Shown here: in pieces, positions 1-7,127 of the stretch | Layout: each line of letters starts with the position of its first letter | Position numbering within the stretch: the first letter of the stretch is position 1 | From: an uncultured Collinsella sp. | GTDB taxonomy: Bacteria; Actinomycetota; Coriobacteriia; Coriobacteriales; Coriobacteriaceae | NCBI GenBank assembly: GCA_900549355.1 | Contig: UROA01000005.1 | Span: 1 to 27,277 of the forward strand | DNA length: 27,277 bases | Reading direction: 5' to 3' | Translations under genes and position numbers: made by a program | The notes under the pieces: model-generated | What the model was told of the DNA's origin: nothing | What the model saw: the letters and a program-made list of their open reading frames with translations, nothing else | Database searches by the model: none

Positions 1-73
1 ACCGAGCCGGGGGGCGGGCCGGAATCTGCTCGCCCCCGCCGTATGGGTTAAACGCTCAAAAGCACCTTAACAG

Positions 74-658
74 TTACAGCTTGTTAACGATCTTCTTTGC
101 CGTGCGCTTGACGCCGGCCACAAGACCCCCCGCGGGATGCTCCTTTTCGTATGCTAGACGCTTCTCGCGCTTGGCGTACTCTTCGACGATGATGTCGCCA
201 TACTCGTCTTCGATCTTGTCGAAGAAGTCGACGGCGCCCTTAATTTCCTCAGCGGTCGGGTGTCCCTTCTGGACGCCGCCGGTGAGTTTGAACGGCCCCC
301 ACGTATCAAAGCCGGGACAGCCGTAGACGCCCATAAAGATGGCCTGCCTCATGCGGCAGATGCCATCGATATCCTTGCCGTACCACTTGTTTTTGCCACC
401 GTAGGTCATAAGGCCAAACACCTTGTCCTGCGGCTGCAGCACGTTCGTGAGCACGCGTGCCATGTCCTTGTCGATCTCGGAGTAATAGATGCCCGTGGCG
501 ACACCGATCAGATGGTATTCGTGCAGGTCGGGGTACTCGTTTTTACCGAGTGACTTCACGTCGAGGGTATCGATCTCGGGGTGCGCCTCGACGATGGCGT
601 CCACGAGCTTTTTCGTATTGCCGTGGTGGTGTGAGGCATAAAGGATGATGGTTCGCAT
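74..658 (-). CDS. Flavodoxin-like protein
   Basis: Protein of 194 residues. The N-terminus (MRTIILYASHHHGNTKKLV) has the beta-strand followed by a Ser/His/Gly/Asn/Thr loop that binds the FMN phosphate in flavodoxins, and a later stretch around residues 95-102 (GLMTYGGKN) fits the second FMN-contacting loop. It is probably a cytoplasmic one-electron carrier, but no partner is encoded nearby. The last 12 residues are strongly basic. I chose the ATG at 656-658 because a GAAAGG ribosome binding site lies just upstream; the frame stays open much further upstream, but that stretch is antisense to the epimerase gene. It is transcribed divergently from the sugar cluster. The flavodoxin fold is fairly safe; the redox partner is unknown. 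Confidence 0.85.
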   Translation of the reverse strand: MRTIILYASHHHGNTKKLVDAIVEAHPEIDTLDVKSLGKNEYPDLHEYHLIGVATGIYYSEIDKDMARVLTNVLQPQDKVFGLMTYGGKNKWYGKDIDGICRMRQAIFMGVYGCPGFDTWGPFKLTGGVQKGHPTAEEIKGAVDFFDKIEDEYGDIIVEEYAKREKRLAYEKEHPAGGLVAGVKRTAKKIVNKL

Positions 659-814
659 AAGAAGGCCTTTCAGCTGTAATTGCATCAATGTCTGTATGGT
701 ACCCCGTTGCATGGCTGGGAAACCGGACGCATCGATGAACGTGCGGGTTTGTCCTTTGGTCAGGGCCGAGACGGGTTCTTGCGAGCAAAAAGCAGTTGTT
801 CGAAAGGATGGACA

Positions 815-1696
815 ATGGAATACGCTCTCTCCAACGATTCGATTTCTATCAAGGTCTCCACGGCCGGTGGTTCGTTTACCTCGATTGAGGCTGGAGGTCG
901 CGAGTACTTGTGGCAGGGCGATCCCGCCGTGTGGTCCGGCCAGGCACCGATTTGCTTCCCGATTTGCGGAGGTTTGCGCGATAACAGCGCCATGACGTTT
1001 GCCGGACATCATGTGAAGCTCGCCCGCCATGGGTTTGCGCGCAAACAGGAGTGGAAGCTGCTGAGCCAGAGCGAGAACGAGCTGGCGATGTGCCTGGCTT
1101 CGGAGGATAACGCCGCGCTGCTGAGCGATTATCCGTATCCGTTTAAGCTTGTCGCCCGCTATACGCTCGAGGACGCCGCCGTGCGCGTCTCCTATGAGGT
1201 TACCAACGAGGGCACCGAGGACATGCCTTTCTTTATCGGTGGACACCCCGGCTTTAGGTGTCCGCTCGACGAGGGTGAGTCCTATACGGACTACGAGTTG
1301 CGTTTTGAGAAAGACGAGGCTGCGGAGCTTTGCACCGCCGTTCCCTCGACCGGATTGATCGATGTGGACAGGCGCTCCAAGAACCCCATGGTGGGAAAGA
1401 CGCTGCCTTTGTCGCATGAGCTCTTCGATTTTGCGGAGACCATCTTTGACGTGCTCGAGAGCCGTCAGGTCACGCTTTCCAAAAAGGGCGAGGACAAGGG
1501 CGTCCGCCTGAGCTTTGAGGGCTTCCCATATCTCATTGTGTGGAGCAAGCCCGAGGGCGATTTTGTGGCAGTTGAACCCTGGGGCGGCCTTTCGACCTGC
1601 TCCGATGAGGACGACGTGCTTGAGCACAAGCGCGGCTGCCTTATCGCCAAGCCCAAGGAGACCGTCGTTCGCTCGTTCACGATTGAGATTCTGTAA
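815..1696 (+). CDS. Aldose 1-epimerase family protein, LacX type
   Basis: Protein of 293 residues of the galactose mutarotase fold, which interconverts alpha and beta anomers of aldoses in the cytoplasm. Visible motifs are ARHGFAR (first active-site His, near residue 69), GGHPGF (second His, near residue 148) and VEPWGG near residue 254, where the Glu is the expected general base. The EPWGG form is typical of the LacX branch rather than of GalM. The ATG at 815 has GAAAGGATGG directly upstream; an in-frame start at 680 would add 45 residues that match nothing in the family. A LacC-type kinase follows after 59 bases, an association also seen in lactose/tagatose clusters. The exact sugar cannot be told from sequence. 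Confidence 0.87.
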   Translation: MEYALSNDSISIKVSTAGGSFTSIEAGGREYLWQGDPAVWSGQAPICFPICGGLRDNSAMTFAGHHVKLARHGFARKQEWKLLSQSENELAMCLASEDNAALLSDYPYPFKLVARYTLEDAAVRVSYEVTNEGTEDMPFFIGGHPGFRCPLDEGESYTDYELRFEKDEAAELCTAVPSTGLIDVDRRSKNPMVGKTLPLSHELFDFAETIFDVLESRQVTLSKKGEDKGVRLSFEGFPYLIVWSKPEGDFVAVEPWGGLSTCSDEDDVLEHKRGCLIAKPKETVVRSFTIEIL

Positions 1697-1755
1697 TTCC
1701 GTTTTGTCGACTCGTATCGCGAGGCACAAGGAGCCTGCGAGATAAGGAGCTAAAA

Positions 1756-2691
1756 ATGATCCTCACCGTTACGATGAACCCGTCTGTCGATACGCGCTAT
1801 CAGCTCGATGAGCTCGTCATCGACGACGTCAACCGTGTGACGCCCGAAAAGACCGCCGGCGGCAAGGGCCTCAACGTGGCCCGTGTGCTGGGTCAGCTGG
1901 GCGACGACGTTGTGGCAACCGGTCTGCTCGGCGGCCACATGGGCGCCTACATGGCTGAGCTCATGGACGCCAACGGTATTAACAACGACTTTGTGCCCAT
2001 CAAGGGCGAGACTCGCATTTGCCTCAACATCCTCCACGCCGGCAACCAGACCGAGCTGCTCGAGAGCGGCCCGACGATTGCCCCTGAGGAGCTCGATGCC
2101 TTTACCGCCAAGTTCGCCGAGCTTGCGAGCAAGGCCGATGTCGTTACCATCTCGGGTTCGCTGCCCCGCGGCGTCGAGGCGGACTACTACGCCAAGATCA
2201 CGGGCATTGCCGAGAACGCCGGCGCCAAGGTGCTGCTCGATACCTCGGGTGCCTCTCTCGAGGCCGCGCTCAAGTCCGAGGTTAAGCCCGAGCTGGTCAA
2301 GCCTAACCTGACCGAGATCAACGGCCTTCTGGGCACGAGCTTTACCACCGACGGTGTGGACGAGCTCCGCGCCGCGCTCGCCTCTGACGCCCGCTTCTCC
2401 GATATCCCCTGGGTCGTCGTGTCCATGGGTGCCGCCGGTTCCGTGGGCTTCCACAACGGCCGTGCGTTCCGCGCAAAGACGCCCGATATCCCTGCCGTTA
2501 ACGCCACGGGCTCTGGTGACTCCACTATCGCAGGCTTCGCGCATGCCATCGCTGCTGGCGCAGACGACGAGACGGTACTGCGTACCGCCAACACCTGCGG
2601 CAAGCTCAATGCCATGGATCCCATGACCGGCCATCTGGTCATGGACCGTTGGGACGAGGTCTACAACGGCGTTGTCGTGACCGAGCTGTAA
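1756..2691 (+). CDS. lacC: PfkB-family phosphosugar kinase, LacC/tagatose-6-phosphate kinase type
   Basis: Protein of 311 residues, the usual length for LacC and FruK. It should phosphorylate a ketohexose phosphate at C1 with ATP (tagatose 6-phosphate, or fructose forms). PfkB signature 1 is at residues 34-48 (TAGGKGLNVARVLGQ) and signature 2 at about 249-260 (NATGSGDSTIAG), with the catalytic Asp in GSGDS. The N-terminal NPSVDTRYQL and the DDVNRV stretch look more like LacC than FruK. A good AAGGAG ribosome binding site precedes the ATG. No lacA/B isomerase or lacD aldolase is in this window, so the assignment to the tagatose pathway rests on similarity and the LacX neighbour; 1-phosphofructokinase remains possible. 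Confidence 0.85.
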   Translation: MILTVTMNPSVDTRYQLDELVIDDVNRVTPEKTAGGKGLNVARVLGQLGDDVVATGLLGGHMGAYMAELMDANGINNDFVPIKGETRICLNILHAGNQTELLESGPTIAPEELDAFTAKFAELASKADVVTISGSLPRGVEADYYAKITGIAENAGAKVLLDTSGASLEAALKSEVKPELVKPNLTEINGLLGTSFTTDGVDELRAALASDARFSDIPWVVVSMGAAGSVGFHNGRAFRAKTPDIPAVNATGSGDSTIAGFAHAIAAGADDETVLRTANTCGKLNAMDPMTGHLVMDRWDEVYNGVVVTEL

Positions 2692-2724
2692 AAGCCTGGG
2701 CGTCGGCCCCGGCATTGCTTGCTA

Positions 2725-2856
2725 GCTCATGTCGACGACAAGTGCGGTAGCATTATGCTGGGGCGCGACGCCGACGCTGTCGTGTTCAATCCCGACCTTA
2801 CCCTGGTCGAGGCGTATGTGGGTGGCAACAGCGTCGGTAACGCGTTTGCCGAGTAG
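2725..2856 (+). pseudogene. C-terminal remnant of N-acetylglucosamine-6-phosphate deacetylase (NagA)
   Basis: There is no start codon here, but the frame ending at the TAG of 2854-2856 reads AHVDDKCGSIMLGRDADAVV, then FNPDLTLVEAYVGG and a short tail. GSI-x-GRDADxVVF followed by an AYVGG strand is the closing beta-sandwich of amidohydrolases of the NagA type. Only the last 44 or so codons survive, starting right after the LacC stop codon. The rest of nagA has been lost or replaced, so this is a deletion scar rather than a functional gene. It suggests that amino-sugar catabolism genes once stood here, consistent with the YhcH-type gene that follows. Confidence 0.7.
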
Positions 2857-2888
2857 CCGCCAAAGAAGCGATCCGAGAGGGGATTTAG

Positions 2889-3362
2889 ATGATTTACGGT
2901 GCATTGGGCGATATCGAGGAGTATCGCGGAATGCTCAAGGGCCTCGACGTGCTGATCGACTGGCTCGAGGAGAACGACCCGGCGGAGCTCGAGGTCGGCA
3001 GCCATCCGATTCTGGGTGACAAGGTCTTTGCGAACGTCATGGCTCCCACGACGCGTCCCGAGGCCGAGGCCCACTATGAGACGCATCAGCGCTATCACGA
3101 CCTGCAGATCGACATTGAGGGTCGCGAGGCCTTTAAGGTTGCCACGGGCAGCCTGACGCTGGTCCAGGAGTTTGACGAGAAGGACGACTACGACCTGGTC
3201 GATTCAGACGCCTCGATTGCCGGCGATCTTGCCGACGACAAGTTCGCGCTGTTCGTTGCCGGCGAGCCTCACATGCCCACGCTCGAGTTCCCGGGCGATG
3301 GCGCACAGCCGGTCAAGAAGATCTGCTTTAAGCTGCTTGCCGACGCCTATTGGCAGGAGTAA
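2889..3362 (+). CDS. YhcH/YjgK/YiaL family protein (NanQ-like)
   Basis: Protein of 157 residues, the normal length for this DUF386 cupin-like family. The E. coli member YhcH (NanQ) acts as an N-acetylneuraminate anomerase, and others sit in sugar operons. Family features seen here are the start MIYGALGDIEEY, the HYETHQRYHDLQ segment near residues 58-69 with the metal-binding His residues, FVAGEPHMP near residue 120, and the closing KKICFKL. A GAGAGGGG ribosome binding site lies five bases before the ATG. It follows the nagA remnant, so a role with sialic acid or amino sugars is a reasonable inference, but the substrate is not shown by the sequence. Confidence 0.88.
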   Translation: MIYGALGDIEEYRGMLKGLDVLIDWLEENDPAELEVGSHPILGDKVFANVMAPTTRPEAEAHYETHQRYHDLQIDIEGREAFKVATGSLTLVQEFDEKDDYDLVDSDASIAGDLADDKFALFVAGEPHMPTLEFPGDGAQPVKKICFKLLADAYWQE

Positions 3363-3391
3363 CGAGCCGCTCGGTGGAGCTGTTCGTCTGA

Positions 3392-3421
3392 TGGCGTGAT
3401 TTCTCTAGGGGAATCACGCCA
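3392..3421. repeat. 30-bp near-perfect palindrome, first of a pair
   Basis: The outer arms TGGCGTGATT and AATCACGCCA are perfect inverted repeats around a centre containing CTAGGGG. Thirteen of fifteen positions pair across the whole 30 bases. It lies just past the stop of the YhcH-type gene. Confidence 0.75.
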
Positions 3422-3422
3422 C

Positions 3423-3480
3423 GACCCCGTCAAGCGTGTTTTCCCTAGGGGAATCACGTCTGGCGGGGTTTTCTGTTTTT
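3423..3480 (+). terminator. Nested-hairpin terminator built on the second palindrome
   Basis: ACCCCG at 3424-3429 can pair with CGGGGT at 3464-3469, followed by a T-rich run (TTTTCTGTTTTT). Inside this stem sits a second palindrome at 3435-3458 (CGTG ... CACG around CCCTAGGGG) that resembles the first. It would end transcription of the sugar cluster. Confidence 0.5.
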
Positions 3481-3495
3481 GAATAGGGGAGATGT

Positions 3496-4181
3496 TTATT
3501 TGCGAAGAACATCGGCTAGCCGCAGGATTGAAATCATCGACCGATAAGTGAGTTCCACCTTTTCGCCCGCAAGCAGTCGTTTCGATTGAATCTCATCCAG
3601 CCCCACAAGCCGAGAGAACAACGAACTGCTCATCGTGCCCTTGTCAATTGATTCCCTTATGGTATTCAAAACGTCCGTATCATGAAGCGATGCCGAGCCT
3701 AGGGGGCAACACGAGCGGAACTCTCAATTAACGACAAGACAAAAGGATGGAGATGCTTTGGACATAGTCCATCAAACACAACATCCCCATTGTCGTTCGA
3801 GCCGACCAGGCGCCAAGTATAATGATCGACCCAGTCATCTCCGTCATATATGGCGTCCATGAGCAACTTCCCGTCTAGAGAGAGAAATCTATTTGGACAT
3901 CGGGGCGCAAGACCGCAATCCATATCGGGCCTGCAGCAGCTCCAACCCAACGCACCACATAGGTTCCCTTTCGTACATGTGTATCAATCTGCCCCGAAAT
4001 GCCGGTGAATGCAATTCCAGACCCGTTTGTCGGATAGCAATCGACGTATTTTTGTTTTCCGCTCACAACCTTGTATAGATATATCGTTCCAGCAAAAGAG
4101 AAGGTATCGTGGCTATTTTAAATCTATATGGCCAATTCGAGCCCTCACCATGGCAATTGTTGCAGCTGGGTTTCTTTTCAT
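3496..4181 (-). pseudogene. Decayed gene of unknown function with at least two frameshifts
   Basis: Coding sense survives in consecutive frames on the minus strand. From 4117 a frame reads SHDTFSFAGTIYLYKVVSGK and on to RPDVQIDFSL; it breaks at a CT dinucleotide run near 3880, where removing one CT restores VQIDFSLDGKLLMD. That frame continues to IESSARVAP and breaks at a C/G homopolymer near 3698, where one more base gives entry to LHDTDVLNTIRESIDKG and the final ILRLADVLRK ending at 3496. An upstream ATG at 4181 would join if a run of four As near 4118 lost one base. The restored product would be about 227 residues. I do not recognise the family. The stretch is clearly richer in A+T than its neighbours, suggesting foreign origin, and it sits between the sugar cluster terminator and a tRNA. 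Confidence 0.55.
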
Positions 4182-4254
4182 TAAAATTTCACTTTGGTAA
4201 ATCCCCGCCCCCTAAGCATTAAATCCGAAGTCCACCGAGTGGGCGAATCGGCAA

Positions 4255-4278
4255 CAAAAAAGCCGCCCGAAGGCGGCT
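4255..4278 (-). terminator. Rho-independent terminator after tRNA-Thr
   Basis: On the minus strand AGCCGCC and GGCGGCT pair perfectly around a TTCG tetraloop and are followed by six Ts. It lies 12 bases past the tRNA 3' end. Confidence 0.92.
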
Positions 4279-4289
4279 ATCTTGTGCAA

Positions 4290-4365
4290 TGGAGCCAGCG
4301 ACCGGGCTCGAACCGGTGACCCCCGCTTTACGAGAGCGGTGCTCTACCAACTGAGCTACGCTGGC
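4290..4365 (-). tRNA. tRNA-Thr (anticodon CGT)
   Basis: A 76-base cloverleaf on the minus strand. The acceptor arms GCCAGCG and CGCTGGC pair fully, the D-arm is GCTC...GAGC, the anticodon stem CCGCT/AGCGG encloses CTCGTAA with anticodon CGT, and the T-arm ACCGG/CCGGT encloses TTCGAGC. The CCA end is encoded. It reads ACG codons. No second copy of its 3' end was seen in the window, so it does not appear to be an occupied attachment site. Confidence 0.95.
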
Positions 4366-4404
4366 GGCCATGTGGTGACGCAACTGAGGCGTCAACGGCT
4401 GTCT

Positions 4405-4433
4405 ATGATACGGGACATCGCACATCCGTGCAA
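4405..4433 (-). promoter_or_regulatory. Probable sigma-70-type promoter of tRNA-Thr
   Basis: On the minus strand TTGCAC (4433-4428) and TATCAT (4410-4405) are separated by exactly 17 bases. The predicted start lies about 30 bases before the tRNA 5' end. Confidence 0.65.
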
Positions 4434-4497
4434 GTGTTCTGACGACTTTTCTCACTTTAAATGCACTACCTTGATTATCAACTTCATCCGAACACCT

Positions 4498-4533
4498 CCC
4501 ACATTCATCCGCACATGTACGGATGAATGTGGG
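4498..4533. repeat. Perfect 14-bp inverted repeat beside the IS30 fragment
   Basis: CCCACATTCATCCG and CGGATGAATGTGGG are perfect arms around eight bases (CACATGTA). A partial extra copy (TTCATCCG) lies at 4483-4490. It directly precedes the IS30-type transposase remnant; IS30 elements are known to favour palindromic targets, so it may be an insertion target or an element end. Confidence 0.75.
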
Positions 4534-4586
4534 AACCCGATACCCTGAGGGCCGGACCGGCCGGCCCCGGGAGATCGGAGGACGGC

Positions 4587-4780
4587 ATGTCCGGAAAGAA
4601 GAAGAGCGGCTCCGCAAGGGCGGTCCCGAGGGCCTACGGAAGGCTCACGAGGCACGAGCGGGACACGGTCCAGAGGATGCTGGAGCGCAGGGCGTCGTGC
4701 AGGGAGATCGCGAGGGAGCTGGGCAGGTCGCCCTCGACGGTGAGCGCCGAGGTGCCGCGCACGGGTTCATCGCCGCGCCC
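4587..4780 (+). mobile_element. Truncated IS30-family transposase (N-terminal HTH only)
   Basis: From the ATG at 4587 the frame encodes about 56 residues that fit the start of an IS30 transposase: a basic leader, then LTRHERDTVQRMLERRASCR and EIARELGRSPSTVSAEV, the helix-turn-helix that binds the element ends. After this the sequence becomes unrelated Pro/Arg-rich translation up to a stop at 4904, and no DDE catalytic domain is present. The end of homology is approximate. This is a dead fragment left by deletion or recombination. It sits between tRNA-Thr and the bile-acid dehydrogenase. Confidence 0.7.
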
Positions 4781-4786
4781 ACCCAT

Positions 4787-4842
4787 GAAAAGAGGGTTCC
4801 CTCGCAGGCGCCGCATCCGCACGCCCCCGCAAAGAAACCCTC
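4787..4842 (-). terminator. Possible terminator downstream of the 7beta-HSDH gene
   Basis: On the minus strand GAGGGTT and AACCCTC can pair across a large GC-rich loop and are followed by TTTTC. The loop is long and the T-run short, so this is only a candidate. Confidence 0.3.
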
Positions 4843-4900
4843 GCACTCGCATCTCTACCTGCGAACCCGTATGCAGCCTCGCGCGTGTGTTCCGCAGTTG

Positions 4901-5692
4901 CTAGTCGCGGTAGAACGAGCCCATGTAGCGGATGTACTCGTCCTCGGTGTGGTTTGCCTTCCAGTCGTGGACGGAGTCCTTGTTGCGCTGGCCGGCGATG
5001 ACGGAGAGCTCCTTACCCAGCTTCTCAAAGGCCTCGTCGACGCACTCCTCGGGGGTGAGGGCGATCTTCATGACGGCCTCGCCCTGCGGGCCGCCGGGGA
5101 GGTTGGACAGCAGGCTGGGGGTTAGGGTGGTGCCGAGGGTGATAACCTCGACGTCGACGCCGGTGCCCTCGCACTCGCAGGCCACGGCCTCGGTCATCTT
5201 GAGGATGAAGGCCTTGCCCGCGCCGTACTGGCCGTTCCAGGGGCTGGAGCTGATGCCGGTCATCGACGAGACGTTGATCACGGCGCCGCGGTCCTGGGCG
5301 GCAAAGATCCGCATGTAGTGGTGGAAGCACTTGAGGAAGGTCACGACGTTGACGTTGATCATGGCCTCGTGCTTCTCCCAGGGGGTGTCCTGGATCTTAC
5401 CGAAGCTGTGCAGGCAGGCCACGTAGCTCATGAAGCCCATGTCCAGGCCCTCGGTCGCGGCGAAGACGGTCTCGGCAGCGCCGGGCTGGCTAAAGTCGGC
5501 GCGCACGACCTTGGTCTCCACGCCGTAGGTCTCGCGGATCTCTCCTGCGAGCACGTTCAGCTTCTCCTCGCGACGGCCGACCATGACGACGTTCATGCCG
5601 CCGGCGGCGATCTTCTCACAGAACGCCTTGCCGACGCCCTCGGTCGCGCCCAGGATCAGGCCCCACTCACCGTACTTCTCCCTCAGGTTCAT
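4901..5692 (-). CDS. NADP-dependent 7beta-hydroxysteroid dehydrogenase
   Basis: Protein of 263 residues of the short-chain dehydrogenase family. I recognise the whole sequence as the Collinsella aerofaciens 7beta-HSDH, which reversibly reduces 7-oxo-lithocholate to ursodeoxycholate in the cytoplasm. The Rossmann glycine motif is a variant, GATEGVGKA at residues 15-23. GRR at 39-41 follows the second strand and explains the NADP(H) preference. The catalytic residues are Ser143, Tyr156 and Lys160 (QYGAGK). The ATG at 5690-5692 is preceded by GAGAGAGGA; an upstream in-frame start at 5770 would add 26 residues without SDR character. No 7alpha-HSDH is in the window, so full epimerisation of chenodeoxycholate would need another gene or another bacterium. 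An IS30 remnant lies immediately downstream. Confidence 0.95.
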   Translation of the reverse strand: MNLREKYGEWGLILGATEGVGKAFCEKIAAGGMNVVMVGRREEKLNVLAGEIRETYGVETKVVRADFSQPGAAETVFAATEGLDMGFMSYVACLHSFGKIQDTPWEKHEAMINVNVVTFLKCFHHYMRIFAAQDRGAVINVSSMTGISSSPWNGQYGAGKAFILKMTEAVACECEGTGVDVEVITLGTTLTPSLLSNLPGGPQGEAVMKIALTPEECVDEAFEKLGKELSVIAGQRNKDSVHDWKANHTEDEYIRYMGSFYRD

Positions 5693-5718
5693 GCTGCATC
5701 CTCTCTCTCGATGCCCAT
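5689..5718 (-). CDS. Possible nine-residue leader peptide overlapping the 7beta-HSDH start
   Basis: AAAGGAG followed by ten bases and an ATG opens a tiny frame, MGIEREDAA, whose TGA overlaps the dehydrogenase ATG as ATGA. That arrangement is typical of translational coupling. The peptide has no recognisable function and the ORF could be chance, so confidence is low. Confidence 0.3.
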   Translation of the reverse strand: MGIEREDAA

Positions 5719-5768
5719 GCGGGCACATCTCCTTTAGCGTGCGACCGCACAGCCGCACACGGTGCACC

Positions 5769-5799
5769 ATTATGCGCTGAACAAGAGGGGAGCGTGTTC
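5769..5799 (-). promoter_or_regulatory. Candidate promoter and operator of the 7beta-HSDH gene
   Basis: On the minus strand CATAAT at 5774-5769 could be a -10 box. Upstream, at 5779-5799, GAACA and TGTTC form an inverted repeat with an 11-base centre covering the expected -35 region. The -35 box itself is poor, which would suit a regulated promoter. This is a pattern-based guess. Confidence 0.3.
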
Positions 5800-5922
5800 A
5801 CGACTTTGCGAACGAGCCCGTAACAACGATGAACGGTGTCGGTCTATCACCGCGAAGAAACCCTTGCGGCATCGAGAGAGGAGGTGCTGGCAGGTGGAAC
5901 CAAAAGGTGAACGCCGCCATCT

Positions 5923-6209
5923 CTAGCTCCACCTTATCGGGTTTCCCGTCGCAAGCGATGCTTCAAAGAGCTTGCGCAGCGAAACGTTGGCGAAGGTCCA
6001 GGACCACGCTTTGCTGCTGCCCACTGTGACTCGGCCCTCGGCTCTGCGTAGAACCCGAAGCCGCTTTTGCAGTCGATGCGATTGACCCCGTCGAGGTCGG
6101 TGAGGGTGTAGCTTTCGCCCTCTCCATCCTGGCTCGAGCGTCCCTTGCGCTCGAAAGCAAAGTGACTTGACGCGAAGAGCACCTCACCAGCGCCGTTATT
6201 TTTTGGCAT
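5923..6209 (-). pseudogene. Gene remnant of unknown function upstream of 7beta-HSDH
   Basis: From an ATG at 6207-6209 the minus strand reads MPKNNGAGEVLFASSHFAFE, later TLTDLDGVNRIDCKSGFGFY, then AEPRAESQWAAAK. After that the sense seems to pass to the neighbouring frame (AWSWTFANVSLRKLFEASLA, then TGNPIRWS and a stop at 5923-5925), which fits a two-base insertion near 6020. There is no clear ribosome binding site. I do not recognise the family. It may be a decayed gene or a fragment of a longer one. No other gene is evident in the 5719-6357 gap. Confidence 0.35.
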
Positions 6210-6357
6210 CTTTGGGGGCTGATGTACACAAATGCGACTCCACGTGCCGACCAGCAACGTCCTCCACATGTCTGGACTCTCTATGCTTGCGCTGGATAGA
6301 CATCGCAGGAACGGGTATAGTATCGAAAGTTTTGTCGTTAACCAGCGGGGGAGTCCT

Positions 6358-7062
6358 GTGGGCATCAAAAAGAAGATCAAAAAGGAGCTTATCGGCACTT
6401 CCGATTACCCGTCGAATAAGATCTTTACGATTTCCAATTTCATTACCTTTACGCGCCTGGTCCTCACGCTCGTCTTCCTGTACCTGTTTGTGACGGACAA
6501 CAACCGTGTCGTCGCCATTGTCATCTACGCCATCGCGGCTTCCACCGACTGGATGGATGGCCAGATTGCCCGCATGACCAAGACGGTTTCGTGGCTCGGC
6601 AAAGTCATGGACCCCATCTGCGACCGCGCGCTATTGTTTACCGGCGTACTGGGCCTGGTGGTCCGCGGCGAGCTGCCCATCTGGGTCTGCGTACTCATCA
6701 TTGGTCGCGATATCTATCTGGGTATCGGCACGCTCATCGTGCGCCACTACCACCGGCGCCCCATCGACGTCGTCTTTCCCGGCAAGATTGCCACGGCACT
6801 GCTCATGACCGGCTTCTCGCTCATGTTACTGGGCTTTCCCGTCGTGGACGGTTGGCATCTGCTGCCCGCCGCGTTCACGGCATTACCGGGTCTCAACGGT
6901 AGTTCGGTGCCCCTCGGCATCTTCTTTGTGTATGGCGGCGTGATTTTCTCCATGCTCACCGCCGTCATTTACTCTGTTAAGGGCGGTATGGCCATTAAAC
7001 AGGCCATCGCGCATCCCGAGGACGAGGACACCGACTTTCTCAACCCCGAAATCAAAGACTGA
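6358..7062 (+). CDS. CDP-alcohol phosphatidyltransferase family protein (PgsA-like)
   Basis: Membrane enzyme of 234 residues that transfers a phosphatidyl group from CDP-diacylglycerol to an alcohol. The family signature D-G-x2-A-R-x8-G-x3-D-x3-D is complete in DGQIARMTKTVSWLGKVMDP followed by ICD, near residues 65-88. Several hydrophobic segments follow. Its acceptor is most likely glycerol 3-phosphate (phosphatidylglycerol phosphate synthase), but other acceptors are possible. I chose the GTG at 6358 because GGGGGAG lies five bases upstream and the preceding in-frame residues from 6232 look non-coding. A 65-base gap separates it from the FHA gene. Confidence 0.83.
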   Translation: MGIKKKIKKELIGTSDYPSNKIFTISNFITFTRLVLTLVFLYLFVTDNNRVVAIVIYAIAASTDWMDGQIARMTKTVSWLGKVMDPICDRALLFTGVLGLVVRGELPIWVCVLIIGRDIYLGIGTLIVRHYHRRPIDVVFPGKIATALLMTGFSLMLLGFPVVDGWHLLPAAFTALPGLNGSSVPLGIFFVYGGVIFSMLTAVIYSVKGGMAIKQAIAHPEDEDTDFLNPEIKD

Positions 7063-7127
7063 TTCATTGGGGTATGATTACGTACGGTTCATTCTTTGCG
7101 GCGTGGCCGCGTTAGATAGGGGTTGTC

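Noticed and set aside
659..1729. Upstream extension of the flavodoxin frame to 551 residues
   Set aside because: It is antisense to the well-supported aldose epimerase gene and lacks domain sense; the start at 658 has a ribosome binding site.
1750..2715. 321-residue minus-strand ORF over the LacC gene
   Set aside because: Antisense shadow of a gene with clear PfkB signatures.
4290..4365. tRNA-Thr as attachment site of an integrated island
   Set aside because: No integrase gene and no second copy of the tRNA 3' end were found in the window.
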